Of a DNA stretch of 64,000 bases, positions 45,882-56,114 are shown in pieces. The stretch's first letter is position 1; the number at the start of each line of letters is the position of its first letter. The notes beneath the pieces are model-generated. The model worked only from the letters and a program-made list of their open reading frames with translations. It did not search any database and was not told the DNA's origin. The stretch comes from Bin80 sp965261255 (GTDB taxonomy: Bacteria > Bacteroidota > Rhodothermia > Rhodothermales > Bin80): assembly GCA_965261255.1 (NCBI GenBank), contig CBDHCQ010000004.1, forward strand, positions 1,984,001-2,048,000, written 5' to 3'. A program made the translations under genes and the position numbers.

Positions 45882-48800
45882 TCAGATGGAATCAGTTCGG
45901 GGCTGCATTCGAACAACTATGCTGTACAGCACCGGAACTATGAATAGTGTAAGTACGGTCGCACTGGTTAAGCCACCAACTATGGCAATAGCCAGCGGCG
46001 CACGTAACTCTGCCCCCTGACCAAAGCCCATTGCAAGGGGTAATAGGCCAAGAACAGTCGTGATCGTGGTCATGAGAATCGGCCGTACACGATCACGTCC
46101 CGCCGCCAGGATAGCCTCTCGTGTCGGCATGCCCGCGGCACGCCTCTGATTAATGAAATCAGTCTTAATGATTGCATCGTTAACCACAATCCCAACAAGT
46201 ACCACAGCCCCCATAAGGCTCATCAGGTTAATGGACTGACCTGTAAGGCCAAGCACAAAAGAAACCCCCGCTGCTGCCAAGGGCACAGATACCAGGATAA
46301 CAAGTGGTTGAACCAGATTTTCAAACTGAGCCGCCAAAATCAGATACACTAGCAGTAAGCTTAACGCCAGACTGAGACCTACTCCGAACAAACTCTGCTG
46401 AAACACTTCAGCTGCGCCCCCTACACGACTGCGCACAGTGATCGGAAGGACCCCTCTGGTTACCTCGTTTACTGCGCTTATCGCCCTCCCAAGATCATAT
46501 CCCTGAGCCACATCAGCGGTCAACCGAATCACGGAAGCCTGCTCCACTCGAATGAGTGCAGCGGGTAATGGAACCGATGTCGCGGTTACAAATGTACTGA
46601 TAGGCATCAATCCATCGCGTGCAGGGATATGTTCGGCCAAAAGCCGCTCAATAGAATCAATATGACGCGATCGTATCACAATGGGTACCTCCTCGTTAAC
46701 GGTCTTGAGTGTGGTCGCCTCACTTCCGCGGGCACCGGCCTCTAGGTATGCCGTCAACGCCGTTGCGGTTACCCCGAAGCGGTTCATCACATCCCGCTTG
46801 AAGCCAAGTTGATACGTGGGCACCGACGCCGCATCCGTACGACGGACATTGGCTAATTCCGGTCTTACCTCCAACAGTTGTTGTACACGCGGTACCACAT
46901 TCTCCGCGTGACGCCGTTCTTCGCTCACGAGGTCGATTAATATGTCGGCATCACTCGTGGTCAGCAGTTGCTCAAGTTGGGTTTCTACGCGCTGAACCTT
47001 GATTGAGACATCGTCGGGCAGATCAAGTGACTGCACATCTGACAATATTTCATCGGCACGCTGCCCCGGCGGTAACAATAACGTAATATCACCTTCATAC
47101 GGTGGGCGCGGATCCAGATCCAGACGAGCCTGATCGCGTTCCCCTAGGTCCGCGAGTACCCGATCGGCCCACCCTCTAGACTTAGCCTGTGACTCGATCT
47201 GTGATGCACGTGCGGCAACCATTGTCAGGTCAGCGTCTGTAGGAAGTGTAATCCGCACATCAATACGCCCCTGCTCCGTCTTCGGGATTACTTCGCGAGG
47301 CAGGTTCGTGATTACCAATCCAGCCCCCATGAGCACCAGGGCACAAATCATTACCACCGTCCAGCGATGATCCAGACTCCAAGAGAGGGCACGTTCATAA
47401 CCGGCCAACAATCTCGCTCCCATACGAGATTCGCGCTCCCCTCGGTCAGCGGTTTTCTTTTCACGCGATACGATGAGTGGTACAACGGTCAATGCCACGA
47501 GTAATGAAGCCAGCAACGAACACACCACCGCCAGTGACTGATCACGGAAGAGGCGCCCTGCCAAGCCCTCTACCAGAGTGATCGGTAAGAAAACGGCAAT
47601 CGTGGTCAGTGTACTTGCCGTTATGGCTCCTGCAACTTCGCATACACCGTTACGGGCAGCTTCCAACGGACCTTGCCCCTGCTCCCGCAACCGGGAAATA
47701 TTCTCAATAACGACAATCGCATTATCAACAAGCATCCCCGCACCCAGTGCAAGGCCGCTCAGCGAAATCAAATTGAAAGTGACATCCAATGGCTCAAATA
47801 ATACCAATGTCACTGCGACCGAAAGCGGTACTGCCACCGCAGCCGCCAAAAGAACTCGAACACGCTTCAGGAAAACAAGCAAGACTACGATTGCTAGTAT
47901 GCCTCCCAGCATCACCGCCTGCGTGACTCCGCCGATCGCTGCTCTGATGAACATACTCTCATCCACAACTACATCCAGCGTGATCCGCTCTTGTTCTTCT
48001 TCCAGCTCAGCCAGAACTGTTCGAATTTCTTCTACTGCCCGAACAACATTCGCGTCTGCCTTGCGCTCAACAAGCAAGAGAAGTGTTTCTGCACCATCTA
48101 GGCGAACTAATCCACGACGGTCCATAACTCCATCACGTACCTCAGCGACATCACGTAGTCGAATGGGCGTATTGTTGCGAACGGAAATAACCGTTTCTGC
48201 AATATCTTCGGCGTCCTTGAATTCCCCACTAACTTCAACGGGATATCTGAACGGTCCCCGCCGAATTACCCCTCCCTGCAACGCTACGTTTGCCCCCCGC
48301 AACGCGGCTGAGATCTGATTTAGGCTGATCCCATACGCCAGGATCTGGTTGGGATCAACCTCAATTTGGATTTGACGTTCAAATCCGCCGGTCACCTGCA
48401 CTCGCGCTACATCACCAAGTTGCTCCAGTCGCCGTGCAATAATATCTCTACCGACACGCTTGAGTTCTACCAGATCGTCCGGGCGCCCCCCTTGAAGTTC
48501 TTCCGCATAGCGCAGTGCAATGATCATTATGGGGCGATCACCCGGATTGAGGTGAAGCACAGCCGGTCTGGATGCTTCCCGCGGAAAAGCGTCACCTAAT
48601 CGATCCAATTTTTCTCGCACATCCAGTAATGCCAGATCCAAATCTGTATTCCAACCGAACTGCATATGCACAAGACTCCCGCCAAGAAGCGTACGCGAAG
48701 TCACACGCGTGAGCCCCGCCGTGCCGGCGACGCTTTGTTCCACTTCCTCGGTTACTGCCCGCTCAACTCGTTCTGGAGGCACATCAGGGTAACTAGTCCA

Positions 48801-48944
48801 TACAACAAGCCCTGGATATCGCAGGTCAGGAAGCAAAGCAACCGGCAATCGTACATAGGCTACGGCAGCCAACACCATCAACAGCAAATAAAATGCTGTG
48901 ACTGCTACTGGACGATTAAGGCAGGCTGCAACAAAGGTCTTCAT
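45882..48944 (-). CDS. RND efflux permease (HAE1/AcrB-like)
   Basis: 1020 aa, near the normal length of RND pumps. N-terminal helix and porter domain start FVAACLNRPVAVTAFYLLL; TM4 motif GMLVDNAIVVIENI holds the proton-relay Asp; later stretches VVLVGIVVNDAIIKTDFINQ and RPILMTTITTVLGLLP are characteristic of the family. Exports drugs, lipids or metals with the membrane-fusion protein encoded just upstream (32 bp gap). Substrate unknown. Confidence 0.93.
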   Translation of the reverse strand: MKTFVAACLNRPVAVTAFYLLLMVLAAVAYVRLPVALLPDLRYPGLVVWTSYPDVPPERVERAVTEEVEQSVAGTAGLTRVTSRTLLGGSLVHMQFGWNTDLDLALLDVREKLDRLGDAFPREASRPAVLHLNPGDRPIMIIALRYAEELQGGRPDDLVELKRVGRDIIARRLEQLGDVARVQVTGGFERQIQIEVDPNQILAYGISLNQISAALRGANVALQGGVIRRGPFRYPVEVSGEFKDAEDIAETVISVRNNTPIRLRDVAEVRDGVMDRRGLVRLDGAETLLLLVERKADANVVRAVEEIRTVLAELEEEQERITLDVVVDESMFIRAAIGGVTQAVMLGGILAIVVLLVFLKRVRVLLAAAVAVPLSVAVTLVLFEPLDVTFNLISLSGLALGAGMLVDNAIVVIENISRLREQGQGPLEAARNGVCEVAGAITASTLTTIAVFLPITLVEGLAGRLFRDQSLAVVCSLLASLLVALTVVPLIVSREKKTADRGERESRMGARLLAGYERALSWSLDHRWTVVMICALVLMGAGLVITNLPREVIPKTEQGRIDVRITLPTDADLTMVAARASQIESQAKSRGWADRVLADLGERDQARLDLDPRPPYEGDITLLLPPGQRADEILSDVQSLDLPDDVSIKVQRVETQLEQLLTTSDADILIDLVSEERRHAENVVPRVQQLLEVRPELANVRRTDAASVPTYQLGFKRDVMNRFGVTATALTAYLEAGARGSEATTLKTVNEEVPIVIRSRHIDSIERLLAEHIPARDGLMPISTFVTATSVPLPAALIRVEQASVIRLTADVAQGYDLGRAISAVNEVTRGVLPITVRSRVGGAAEVFQQSLFGVGLSLALSLLLVYLILAAQFENLVQPLVILVSVPLAAAGVSFVLGLTGQSINLMSLMGAVVLVGIVVNDAIIKTDFINQRRAAGMPTREAILAAGRDRVRPILMTTITTVLGLLPLAMGFGQGAELRAPLAIAIVGGLTSATVLTLFIVPVLYSIVVRMQPRTDSI

Positions 48945-48976
48945 GTCTCACAGGAGATCACCCAGCAACTCAATAC

Positions 48977-50251
48977 CTATTTCAATCCCAATTCCACAAC
49001 GCCGGTTACCTCTACTGGAACGTCATGAGCCAGTGCATAATTACCCGTTACGACAAGGGAATCACCCGGCTCAACAACAGCCGGCGGATCGCCACCAATT
49101 ATTTCCGTGAAATTGCCGGAGCGTTCGCCTACAATCACATACATCCAGTAGGATCTACCTCCCATAACCAGGAAAACGACATCTCTGCCCTGCCGGACGA
49201 CAACAGCGTCTGACGGAACAACCATTCGGTCCTGTAAACGATTTTTTTCCAAGGCTACATCCGCATAAAGCCCGGAGACGAGTCGTCCACCAGGATTCTG
49301 CAAAGCTACGGTAACACGCCCGGCCCCAGTCTTTGGGTCAACGGAGGGATTGATTGCATGCACGTAACCCTGAAACAGTTCCTCGCTGTAACTCGGTACG
49401 CTCACATTGGCCGATACCCCTCTACGGATATGCACTAGGTCGGCCTCCAGGACATCTACTTCCACCTTCATTCGATTATCATCAAGTAATGTCAGCAGCG
49501 TCGTACCGGCCCCAATGTTCTGCCCTGCCTCTACCTCAAGGTCTGCTATTCGTCCGCTGAATGGGGCCACCACCTGTGTACGCTCCAGCTGCAGGTGTGC
49601 CTGCTCGACCTGCTGCTCACGTTGCGTTAGGTTGGTGTACACTGCTGCTACGTCCTCACGTTGATTGCCTGCAAGTAGATTCATGGCTTCAAAACGACGA
49701 CGGGCATTATCCAGTTCTGACTGCAGGAGATTCCCCGCTGCAAATGCTTCCTCGGCGATCTTTAACTGGATTCTGGCTTCTGCTAGCTTCGTGGTGTCGG
49801 CTTCGGTCACTTCCCCGGCATTGCTGAGTTGTACTGCATACTCTGTCCGTGCCTGGAGCAAGTCGGCTTGAGCCTCCTTCAACCGCATGCGTGGCTCGCG
49901 ATCATCCAGTCGCAGCAGTACCTGACCGGCCTGTACACGCTGTCCTTCTTCAATTGGTCGTTCCAGGATGACACCACCGATCTCTGCGCTTATCTCGGCA
50001 TTTCTCCACGGTGCCAAGTGTCCCGTCGCTTCCGCGCGAAGTGGAAACTCCCCCCGCTCTATCACCATGACTTCAACGGGAGCCCGTGCAGCCTCCGGCT
50101 CTTCAGTCAGTTGTCGATCTTCCTCCGAATCCTCCCCAGTTATAGCAGGCCAGATCCCGTACAGGATCAATCCCGCCGTAGCTAACATTAAAATAAAACC
50201 AAATACCTGCCAAGGACGAATCTTAACTGATGAGCGCGATTTACTGGCCAT
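48977..50251 (-). CDS. RND periplasmic membrane-fusion protein
   Basis: 424 aa with an N-terminal membrane anchor (WQVFGFILMLATAGLILY). Lipoyl-hairpin halves are visible: GHLAPWRNAEISAEIGGVILE and VVAPFSGRIADLEVEAGQNIGAGTTL, separated by a coiled-coil hairpin. C-terminal KNRLQDRMVVPSDAVV follows. Bridges the inner-membrane pump to an outer-membrane channel. Upstream of the 45882-48944 pump on the same strand; its promoter faces that of the second pump. Confidence 0.92.
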   Translation of the reverse strand: MASKSRSSVKIRPWQVFGFILMLATAGLILYGIWPAITGEDSEEDRQLTEEPEAARAPVEVMVIERGEFPLRAEATGHLAPWRNAEISAEIGGVILERPIEEGQRVQAGQVLLRLDDREPRMRLKEAQADLLQARTEYAVQLSNAGEVTEADTTKLAEARIQLKIAEEAFAAGNLLQSELDNARRRFEAMNLLAGNQREDVAAVYTNLTQREQQVEQAHLQLERTQVVAPFSGRIADLEVEAGQNIGAGTTLLTLLDDNRMKVEVDVLEADLVHIRRGVSANVSVPSYSEELFQGYVHAINPSVDPKTGAGRVTVALQNPGGRLVSGLYADVALEKNRLQDRMVVPSDAVVVRQGRDVVFLVMGGRSYWMYVIVGERSGNFTEIIGGDPPAVVEPGDSLVVTGNYALAHDVPVEVTGVVELGLK

Positions 50252-50452
50252 AAAACGATTCTAATCGGTCTTTTCCGAGTATCTATTCCGATGTCCCTAC
50301 GATCAAAAAGCTTGCCAAAGTGAATCGACACGCGCCAAGGCGAACGGTGGATTCCCCTTCTAGGCGTTCGCTGAACTATGCTTCCAACATATAGTTCAGT
50401 CTCATTACGTTGTCAGTAAGGTTGTCCACCAAACACTATTTACGCAACTACT
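50252..50452. promoter_or_regulatory. Divergent promoter region between two RND units
   Basis: About 200 bp between the membrane-fusion gene (-) and the second pump (+). An imperfect inverted repeat may be seen around 50370-50400 (GAACTATGCTTCCAACATATAGTTC): arms GAACTAT and ATAGTTC are perfectly complementary. It is a candidate operator for a regulator common to both units. Confidence 0.5.
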
Positions 50453-53400
50453 ATGTTCGTTAAGGGAGCCGGGCTTCTTAAGAGACCCATCTCTGTGATG
50501 TCCTGGTGTGTTGCGGTAGTTCTTGCCGGCACCTGGGCAGCTATTGATATTCCAATTGAATACTCACCCAACACCGAGTTGCCCCGTGTGGGTATTTCGG
50601 CAATTTGGCCCGGTGCATCCCCCCGGCAGGTCGAGCGGTATGTGACCGCCCCGATTGAACGTGAAATCCAGACCGTTCCCGGTATTGCAGAAATCAATAG
50701 CATTTCCTCCGAAGGACGCTCACATGTCCAGATCCAGGTGAATGAGGATGTTGAACTGAGCACTTTTGCCACCCAGATTGGAGAGAACCTGACCCTGCTT
50801 AGAGATCAATTGCCCAATCATGTTGCACCTCGGTTGACTAAGCAGGTCCCGGAGGCATTCCGTGACATACAGGGCTTCATGACGCTAAGGTTAATCGGTC
50901 CCTACAACCCGGATGAACTCAGGAAACTGGCCGATGAACGCCTCAAACCCCAATTCGAAAGCCTGCCCGGCATTGATCTGGTTGAGGTTACCGGCGGTAG
51001 TAAACGGGAACTCCTGATCACTATGGATCCTGCCCGGCTGGACGCCTATGGAATTGAGTATTCCGAGGTGAAAGGACAAATAACTTCGGCTTTACGGGAT
51101 CATGTCTACGGACGCATGGATGCCAAGGGCCGGGGGCACCTGATGATTAGCCACCCCGAACTTGATATTAGCCGTCTGTCCGCCATCATAGTCAGCCGAA
51201 GTAATCCGGAGCGACTTCCGATCCGCCTTGATCAAGTAGCTGACTTGAACCTGGGCGCAGCCCCACGCCAGAGTATCCGGCGTATTGACGGGCTTAATGC
51301 AGTGGCGTTGGATCTGGAGCGGACACGGGGTTCACATATGATCAATGTCGCCAAGACTGTCAATAATCGTATCGAGGATATCCGGGACTCCCTACCGGAA
51401 GGTGCACGGCTCCTAGTCGTGACGGATCGTACCGAGAATGTTCGTGAATTGCTTGATGATCTGGCCGTACGCGGCGGTATTGGACTAATACTGGTAACAT
51501 TCGTACTGCTCTTTATGCTCAAGAGCGTAAGGGCTACTGTCATTGTGTTGTTCAGTGTCGCCCTGGCACTGGCACCCGCGCTGGCCCTGTTCAGATTTTT
51601 CGACCTATCCCTGAACGTTATCACACTTGCCGGACTAGTTCTTGTGTTCGGCCTTCTGGTGGACAACAGTGTTGTCATTGTCGAACAGCTGCTCCTGCAG
51701 CAGCAAAAGTTAATGGCACGTGGAATTCAGGGGCTTGAGTTGCAAATTGTACGCACACAAGCTGCCCTGAAAGCAGTATGGCTGCCGCTTATGGCGGGAA
51801 CGTTAAGTACTATGGCCGTCATGCTTCCCCTGGTTTACCTGAGCGGGGATTTGCGCGACTTGTTTTTACCCTTTGGGATTCTGGTAAGTCTTACACTTCT
51901 TATTTCTTTGGCCAGCGCAGTCATTTTCGTGCCGGTAGTTGTGCGCTTTCTGCCTCCCAAAACTGAAAAGCCGCAGCACCGCTGGCTTAGACGGGCAGTT
52001 GCTGGACCTTATCGCCTAGTTGCCAGATTTCCGAAATCCACCCTAATTGCGCTGTTTTTTGTGCTTGGCGTCCCCATATGGACGCTGCCCATGCAGATCA
52101 ATGAGCCCCGGCTAGGATGGTCAAGCGAGGTTAAGGGACGTTTCGCCAACGTGTATAACGCCACCTTGGGAACCCAAACAATCCAGGGAGCGCGCGCATG
52201 GCTGGATCCGCTCACAGGTGGAGTCCTGCGACCTTTTTTCCGGAACGTATCATTCTACAAGCCTTGGGCATACCGTGAACGAAAAACCATCCCTGTCGGT
52301 CTGACGTTTCCAAAGGGAAATACGATTGAGCGAAGTGACTCGTTGATCGCAAACTTTGAGCAGATGGCCCTTGCGGACGCGAGTGTCTATCGAACTGATG
52401 TACGAATCAGCGAGACAAGCGCACAGTTGACCATCGAGTTCAAAAAAGGTGCGCTCCTGGAGCCTGGCCCCTATATCCTGCAAAGACGCCTCGTAGGACA
52501 GGCAATCCTCCTTGGCGGAGTAAGAGTATACGTGGGGGGAATAATCCCCCAGACTAGTTATTCCAGTGGGGGTGGCGGTGGATCCGGTGGTGCACGGATT
52601 CGCATGTATGGTCCAAACTACGAGGACCTTGACGCCCTGGCAAATCAATATGCCGCCTTTGTCAAGCGAAGAAGCCGCCGTGTCTCAAGTGTGGACCTGA
52701 ATGGTGTCCGAAATTCATGGATTTCCAACCAAGCTCGCCAAGTCCTTCAATTTGAATGGACCGGTGATGCCACAGCAAGAACCGGGGCTAATGCCTTTTG
52801 GATTAACGACCGACTAGGCCCCTACCTCGAGACTTCGCGCGTATACTGGAGAGCCGATATCGGTGGAGATACTCGAGTACCGATTCGGATTATTCTTGAT
52901 AGAGCTACCGAGATAGATATTAATCGTGTTATTCAGCGTCCACTTATGGTCGCTGACAGTTCCATCCTGAGGTTGGCTGGTGTGGCGGACTACAAGATCG
53001 TGCGCATGCCTGCCGAGATTGAACGCGAGGACCAGCAATATGTACGTCATGTGAGCGTTGATTTTCGCGGCCCATATGACATGAGACGGAGGTTCATGGA
53101 AGAGTCAATCGAGGCTTTCCCTGTACCACCCGGATATCGACTTGAGAGCGGGTCCACCTACTTTTTCACAGATGAAACCAAGCGTGCCTTCCGTTGGATT
53201 TTTGTAGCAACCATTATACTTGTATTCCTGGTTACGGCATCAGTATTTGAGTCATGGCGTCTGCCCTTCGTGGTCATGCTCAGTGTTCCACTCGCTGCAG
53301 TAGGAGTTTGTATCGGCTTTGTCTTCACAGGAACCAGCTTTGTTGAGGGGGCTTTCATCGGGACCGTCCTCCTGATTGGTATCGCCGTTAACGACAGCAT

Positions 53401-53704
53401 TCTACTTACAGATCGTTTTCGGCAATTGCGGGTGGATCGTCCGTATGGGAAACCTTCCATACTGGCGCGCCTGGCCGTTCGTGAACGATTACGCCCAATG
53501 TGGACCACAACATTGACCAGTTGTGCAGCAATGCTTCCGCTGCTGGTCTTTCCCGATAATGATGATTTCTGGACCGGTTTGGCAGTCACGGTTACAGCCG
53601 GACTTATCGCGTCCACACTGCTTGCCCCGTTTGCCTCAGTTGCTATGCTGTCACTCTTCAAGCGTAAACCGCTGCCAGTGAAGCTTCAACCCGCCCAGCT
53701 TTAA
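50453..53704 (+). CDS. Second RND efflux permease (CusA/HAE-like)
   Basis: 1083 aa. Starts GAGLLKRPISVMSWCVAVVLAG; porter domain DIPIEYSPNTELPRVGISAIWPGASPRQVERYV; TM4 GLLVDNSVVIVEQL with the relay Asp; and TM10 segment VLLIGIAVNDSILLTDRF. A glycine-rich run (SSGGGGGSGG, nt ~52560-52600) in the second porter half is an unusual flexible loop. Divergent from the first RND unit and without its own adaptor, so it might use the adjacent membrane-fusion protein or form a mixed pump. Confidence 0.92.
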   Translation: MFVKGAGLLKRPISVMSWCVAVVLAGTWAAIDIPIEYSPNTELPRVGISAIWPGASPRQVERYVTAPIEREIQTVPGIAEINSISSEGRSHVQIQVNEDVELSTFATQIGENLTLLRDQLPNHVAPRLTKQVPEAFRDIQGFMTLRLIGPYNPDELRKLADERLKPQFESLPGIDLVEVTGGSKRELLITMDPARLDAYGIEYSEVKGQITSALRDHVYGRMDAKGRGHLMISHPELDISRLSAIIVSRSNPERLPIRLDQVADLNLGAAPRQSIRRIDGLNAVALDLERTRGSHMINVAKTVNNRIEDIRDSLPEGARLLVVTDRTENVRELLDDLAVRGGIGLILVTFVLLFMLKSVRATVIVLFSVALALAPALALFRFFDLSLNVITLAGLVLVFGLLVDNSVVIVEQLLLQQQKLMARGIQGLELQIVRTQAALKAVWLPLMAGTLSTMAVMLPLVYLSGDLRDLFLPFGILVSLTLLISLASAVIFVPVVVRFLPPKTEKPQHRWLRRAVAGPYRLVARFPKSTLIALFFVLGVPIWTLPMQINEPRLGWSSEVKGRFANVYNATLGTQTIQGARAWLDPLTGGVLRPFFRNVSFYKPWAYRERKTIPVGLTFPKGNTIERSDSLIANFEQMALADASVYRTDVRISETSAQLTIEFKKGALLEPGPYILQRRLVGQAILLGGVRVYVGGIIPQTSYSSGGGGGSGGARIRMYGPNYEDLDALANQYAAFVKRRSRRVSSVDLNGVRNSWISNQARQVLQFEWTGDATARTGANAFWINDRLGPYLETSRVYWRADIGGDTRVPIRIILDRATEIDINRVIQRPLMVADSSILRLAGVADYKIVRMPAEIEREDQQYVRHVSVDFRGPYDMRRRFMEESIEAFPVPPGYRLESGSTYFFTDETKRAFRWIFVATIILVFLVTASVFESWRLPFVVMLSVPLAAVGVCIGFVFTGTSFVEGAFIGTVLLIGIAVNDSILLTDRFRQLRVDRPYGKPSILARLAVRERLRPMWTTTLTSCAAMLPLLVFPDNDDFWTGLAVTVTAGLIASTLLAPFASVAMLSLFKRKPLPVKLQPAQL

Positions 53705-53790
53705 TACCGGGTATTGAGTGCCACCAATCCTCCAATCAGTCGGATACCGATTATCCGTTAATTGATCCACCTCATCTACTACGCCGCAGA

Positions 53791-54801
53791 CTACGTCTGC
53801 GACGCACCTTGTGCATCCATCATCGCAGTTGCTTCCTCAAACGAAGGCATAAAGTTAGCGCATCCATGCCGGGTAACTACAATAGCGCCACAAGCATTGC
53901 CAAGTCGAGCCGCATCATAGTAGGTCCAACCATCAACGACGCCATAAATGAATCCCGCGGCAAAAGCATCTCCGGCTCCAAGAATGTTGCGTACCTCAAC
54001 CGGGAATCCCGGTACTCTAACCGGGGATATCCCCCGCTCGTGAATACGTACCCCTTCGGCACCACATTTCTCCACTATATGGTCAACGCCCCAATTAAGT
54101 AATGTCTGAATGGCCGAATCTACATTCCCGCTCACGCGCGCATCCGATACCTGTTGATGCGTTAATTCTATCTGGTCGGCATCCTCGAGGACTGCGGCGT
54201 TAATCTCGTCCTGGGTGCCGAGCAATATATCAACGTTGGCAAGAACGTTTCTTACCGTAACCCCGAATGCACGGGGATCGTGCCACTGATCTGGACGAAA
54301 ATCAAGATCAAAAACAACAGTTACATCGGAGCGAGCAGCACGCTCTACTGCAAATAGTGTCGCACTTCGACTGGATTCCTGAGCAAGATTAGTACCTGCA
54401 AATTCAAAGATTTTCGCCCGGTTTATTGGAGTAGCCAACACATCTTCAATACTCAGCGCATTGTCAGCACAGTTGTCTCTGTAGTATACCAGAGGAAAAC
54501 GATCGGGAGGTTCAATACCCAGGATGACTGCACTTGTCCGTCGGTCAGGCTTGCGTGAGATGTACTTTGTCTCCACGCTCTCATTCTGGAGAAAGTTCAA
54601 GACAAAATCTCCAACTGGATCCTGTCCAACCGCAGTGAGCAGTGCAGTTCGCATTCCAAGTCGGCTCGCACCCACACATACATTGGTGGGAGATCCTCCC
54701 ACATAAGCAGAAAAACTGGAGATCTGCGGGAACGGCGCCCCGATATCGTCCGAGTACAGGTCAATGGACGAACGGCCCATCGCGATCAAATCATACCGCA
54801 T
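53791..54801 (-). CDS. iolC: 5-dehydro-2-deoxygluconokinase
   Basis: 336 aa PfkB-family kinase. Begins DLIAMGRSSIDLYSDDIGAPF and continues AYVGGSPTNVCVGASRLGMRTALLTAVG, both close to other IolC proteins; LGIEPPDRFPLVYYRDNCAD is also IolC-like. The ATP-binding signature GAGDAFAAGFIYG with the catalytic Asp is at the C-terminus. Phosphorylates 2-deoxy-5-keto-gluconate in inositol breakdown. Lies 15 kb from iolD, so the pathway is spread over several loci. Confidence 0.93.
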   Translation of the reverse strand: MRYDLIAMGRSSIDLYSDDIGAPFPQISSFSAYVGGSPTNVCVGASRLGMRTALLTAVGQDPVGDFVLNFLQNESVETKYISRKPDRRTSAVILGIEPPDRFPLVYYRDNCADNALSIEDVLATPINRAKIFEFAGTNLAQESSRSATLFAVERAARSDVTVVFDLDFRPDQWHDPRAFGVTVRNVLANVDILLGTQDEINAAVLEDADQIELTHQQVSDARVSGNVDSAIQTLLNWGVDHIVEKCGAEGVRIHERGISPVRVPGFPVEVRNILGAGDAFAAGFIYGVVDGWTYYDAARLGNACGAIVVTRHGCANFMPSFEEATAMMDAQGASQT

Positions 54802-55107
54802 TAGGAAACTCAGAACTGGGGAAAAACAGAGGAATTATAGCCAAAACAAGAAAACAGCAGAAGCAAACAACTAGACTTTTGTCGCTGCATGACCATCAAC
54901 GGGATACTTGTGCAGTGTATTAAACATCTTGAAGGCGCCATCCGCAAGCGCACCCATCCCAACGCTAAAGAATGTCGCTGGATCCAGACAGTACAGCAGC
55001 AACAATCAGCATGGGCACCAAGGCAAGGCACCAACCCAACAAACTTCCCTCGAGTGAAATATTTAGTGTCACCGGTGCAATGTAACCGTCGCTAAACGAA
55101 TGGCTTG
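54802..55107. other. Intergenic, nothing recognised
   Basis: 306 bp upstream of iolC, downstream of the alcohol dehydrogenase. No gene recognised; iolC probably has its own promoter here. Confidence 0.4.
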
Positions 55108-56109
55108 CTAACATGCGGCGCTCATATCAACCATGGCTTTTATACAACCTCGGGCACCGTCGAGTGACTCAATTCGGTCTGGAACCTCGGTAAATGAAAT
55201 CTGATCGGTAATGAACCAACTTGGATCAATGGTGCCGTTTTCAAGCAATGACATCACCGCGCAAAAATCATCGTGCGTGCCATTACGACTGGCCCTCAAA
55301 GTTAATTCTCTTCGATGAAAACCTGGATCATCAAACTCGAAGTTCCCGACATACAACCCCACAAATACCAGCGTCCCGCCAGAGGCAACCAACTGGTAAC
55401 TTTGGTGCACAGAAGCGCGATTACCAGTTGCTTCAATCACAGTGACCGGTAAATCACCATCGAAAGCCTCCCTGACCACAGTCTCTGGATTTTCGCCAGG
55501 AGCCAGTGCGCGCTCAGTCAGTCGAAGCCCCGACCGCCTGCGGTCTTCCCGAATATCCATCACTGCAAGATCTGCCCCCAGGGCTTTCGCCATTAATGCG
55601 CAGGCGAGTCCAATCGGCCCCTGCCCTACAACCAGAACTTGATCCCGTGCACTTACACGGGCGCGTTTTACTGCATGATAGCCAACCACTAGCGGCTCAA
55701 CCAGTGCAAGTACAGTAGGGGGAAGGGACGCGCTTGGATGAAGGCTGAATGTTGGCAACCTCATAAGCCTCGTGAACGCACCATCCTGATGAATCCCGAG
55801 CACACGAAGTTCATAGCAGCAATTTGTATCCCCGCGTTTACAGGCTTGGCAATCTGCGCAGAACATGTACGGGTTCACCGCACAATACATTCCTTGAACG
55901 AGGTCACCTGCGGACTCCAGTAACTGAACAGATATTTCATGGCCTAGCCTTCTTGGATAGGTGAAGAACGGCTGACATCCCCTGATCGCCTGATAATCTG
56001 TACCACAGATCCCCACCTGCTGCACACGAACCAAGACGCCGTCACCGTCTGGCTCTTGTATGTCCTCCCAGCCCCATTTCCCCGGTGCGTGCAATAGGAG
56101 TGCCCGCAT
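55108..56109 (-). CDS. Zinc-dependent medium-chain alcohol dehydrogenase
   Basis: 333 aa. Catalytic zinc ligands are in GICGTDYQAI (Cys) and RRLGHEI (His-Glu); structural zinc cysteines in YMFCADCQACKRGDTNCC. The Rossmann motif VVGQGPIGLACALMAKALGADL binds NAD(P). The pattern resembles sorbitol/threonine/galactitol-type polyol dehydrogenases. Between iolC and the DAHP synthase, it may oxidise another polyol or cyclitol, but the substrate is not evident. Confidence 0.88.
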   Translation of the reverse strand: MRALLLHAPGKWGWEDIQEPDGDGVLVRVQQVGICGTDYQAIRGCQPFFTYPRRLGHEISVQLLESAGDLVQGMYCAVNPYMFCADCQACKRGDTNCCYELRVLGIHQDGAFTRLMRLPTFSLHPSASLPPTVLALVEPLVVGYHAVKRARVSARDQVLVVGQGPIGLACALMAKALGADLAVMDIREDRRRSGLRLTERALAPGENPETVVREAFDGDLPVTVIEATGNRASVHQSYQLVASGGTLVFVGLYVGNFEFDDPGFHRRELTLRASRNGTHDDFCAVMSLLENGTIDPSWFITDQISFTEVPDRIESLDGARGCIKAMVDMSAAC

Positions 56110-56114
56110 ACGTG

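Noticed and set aside
47578..48318. 246-codon plus-strand frame within the RND pump
   Set aside because: Ser/Thr/Arg-rich low-complexity translation opposite a clearly real pump gene; a coding shadow.
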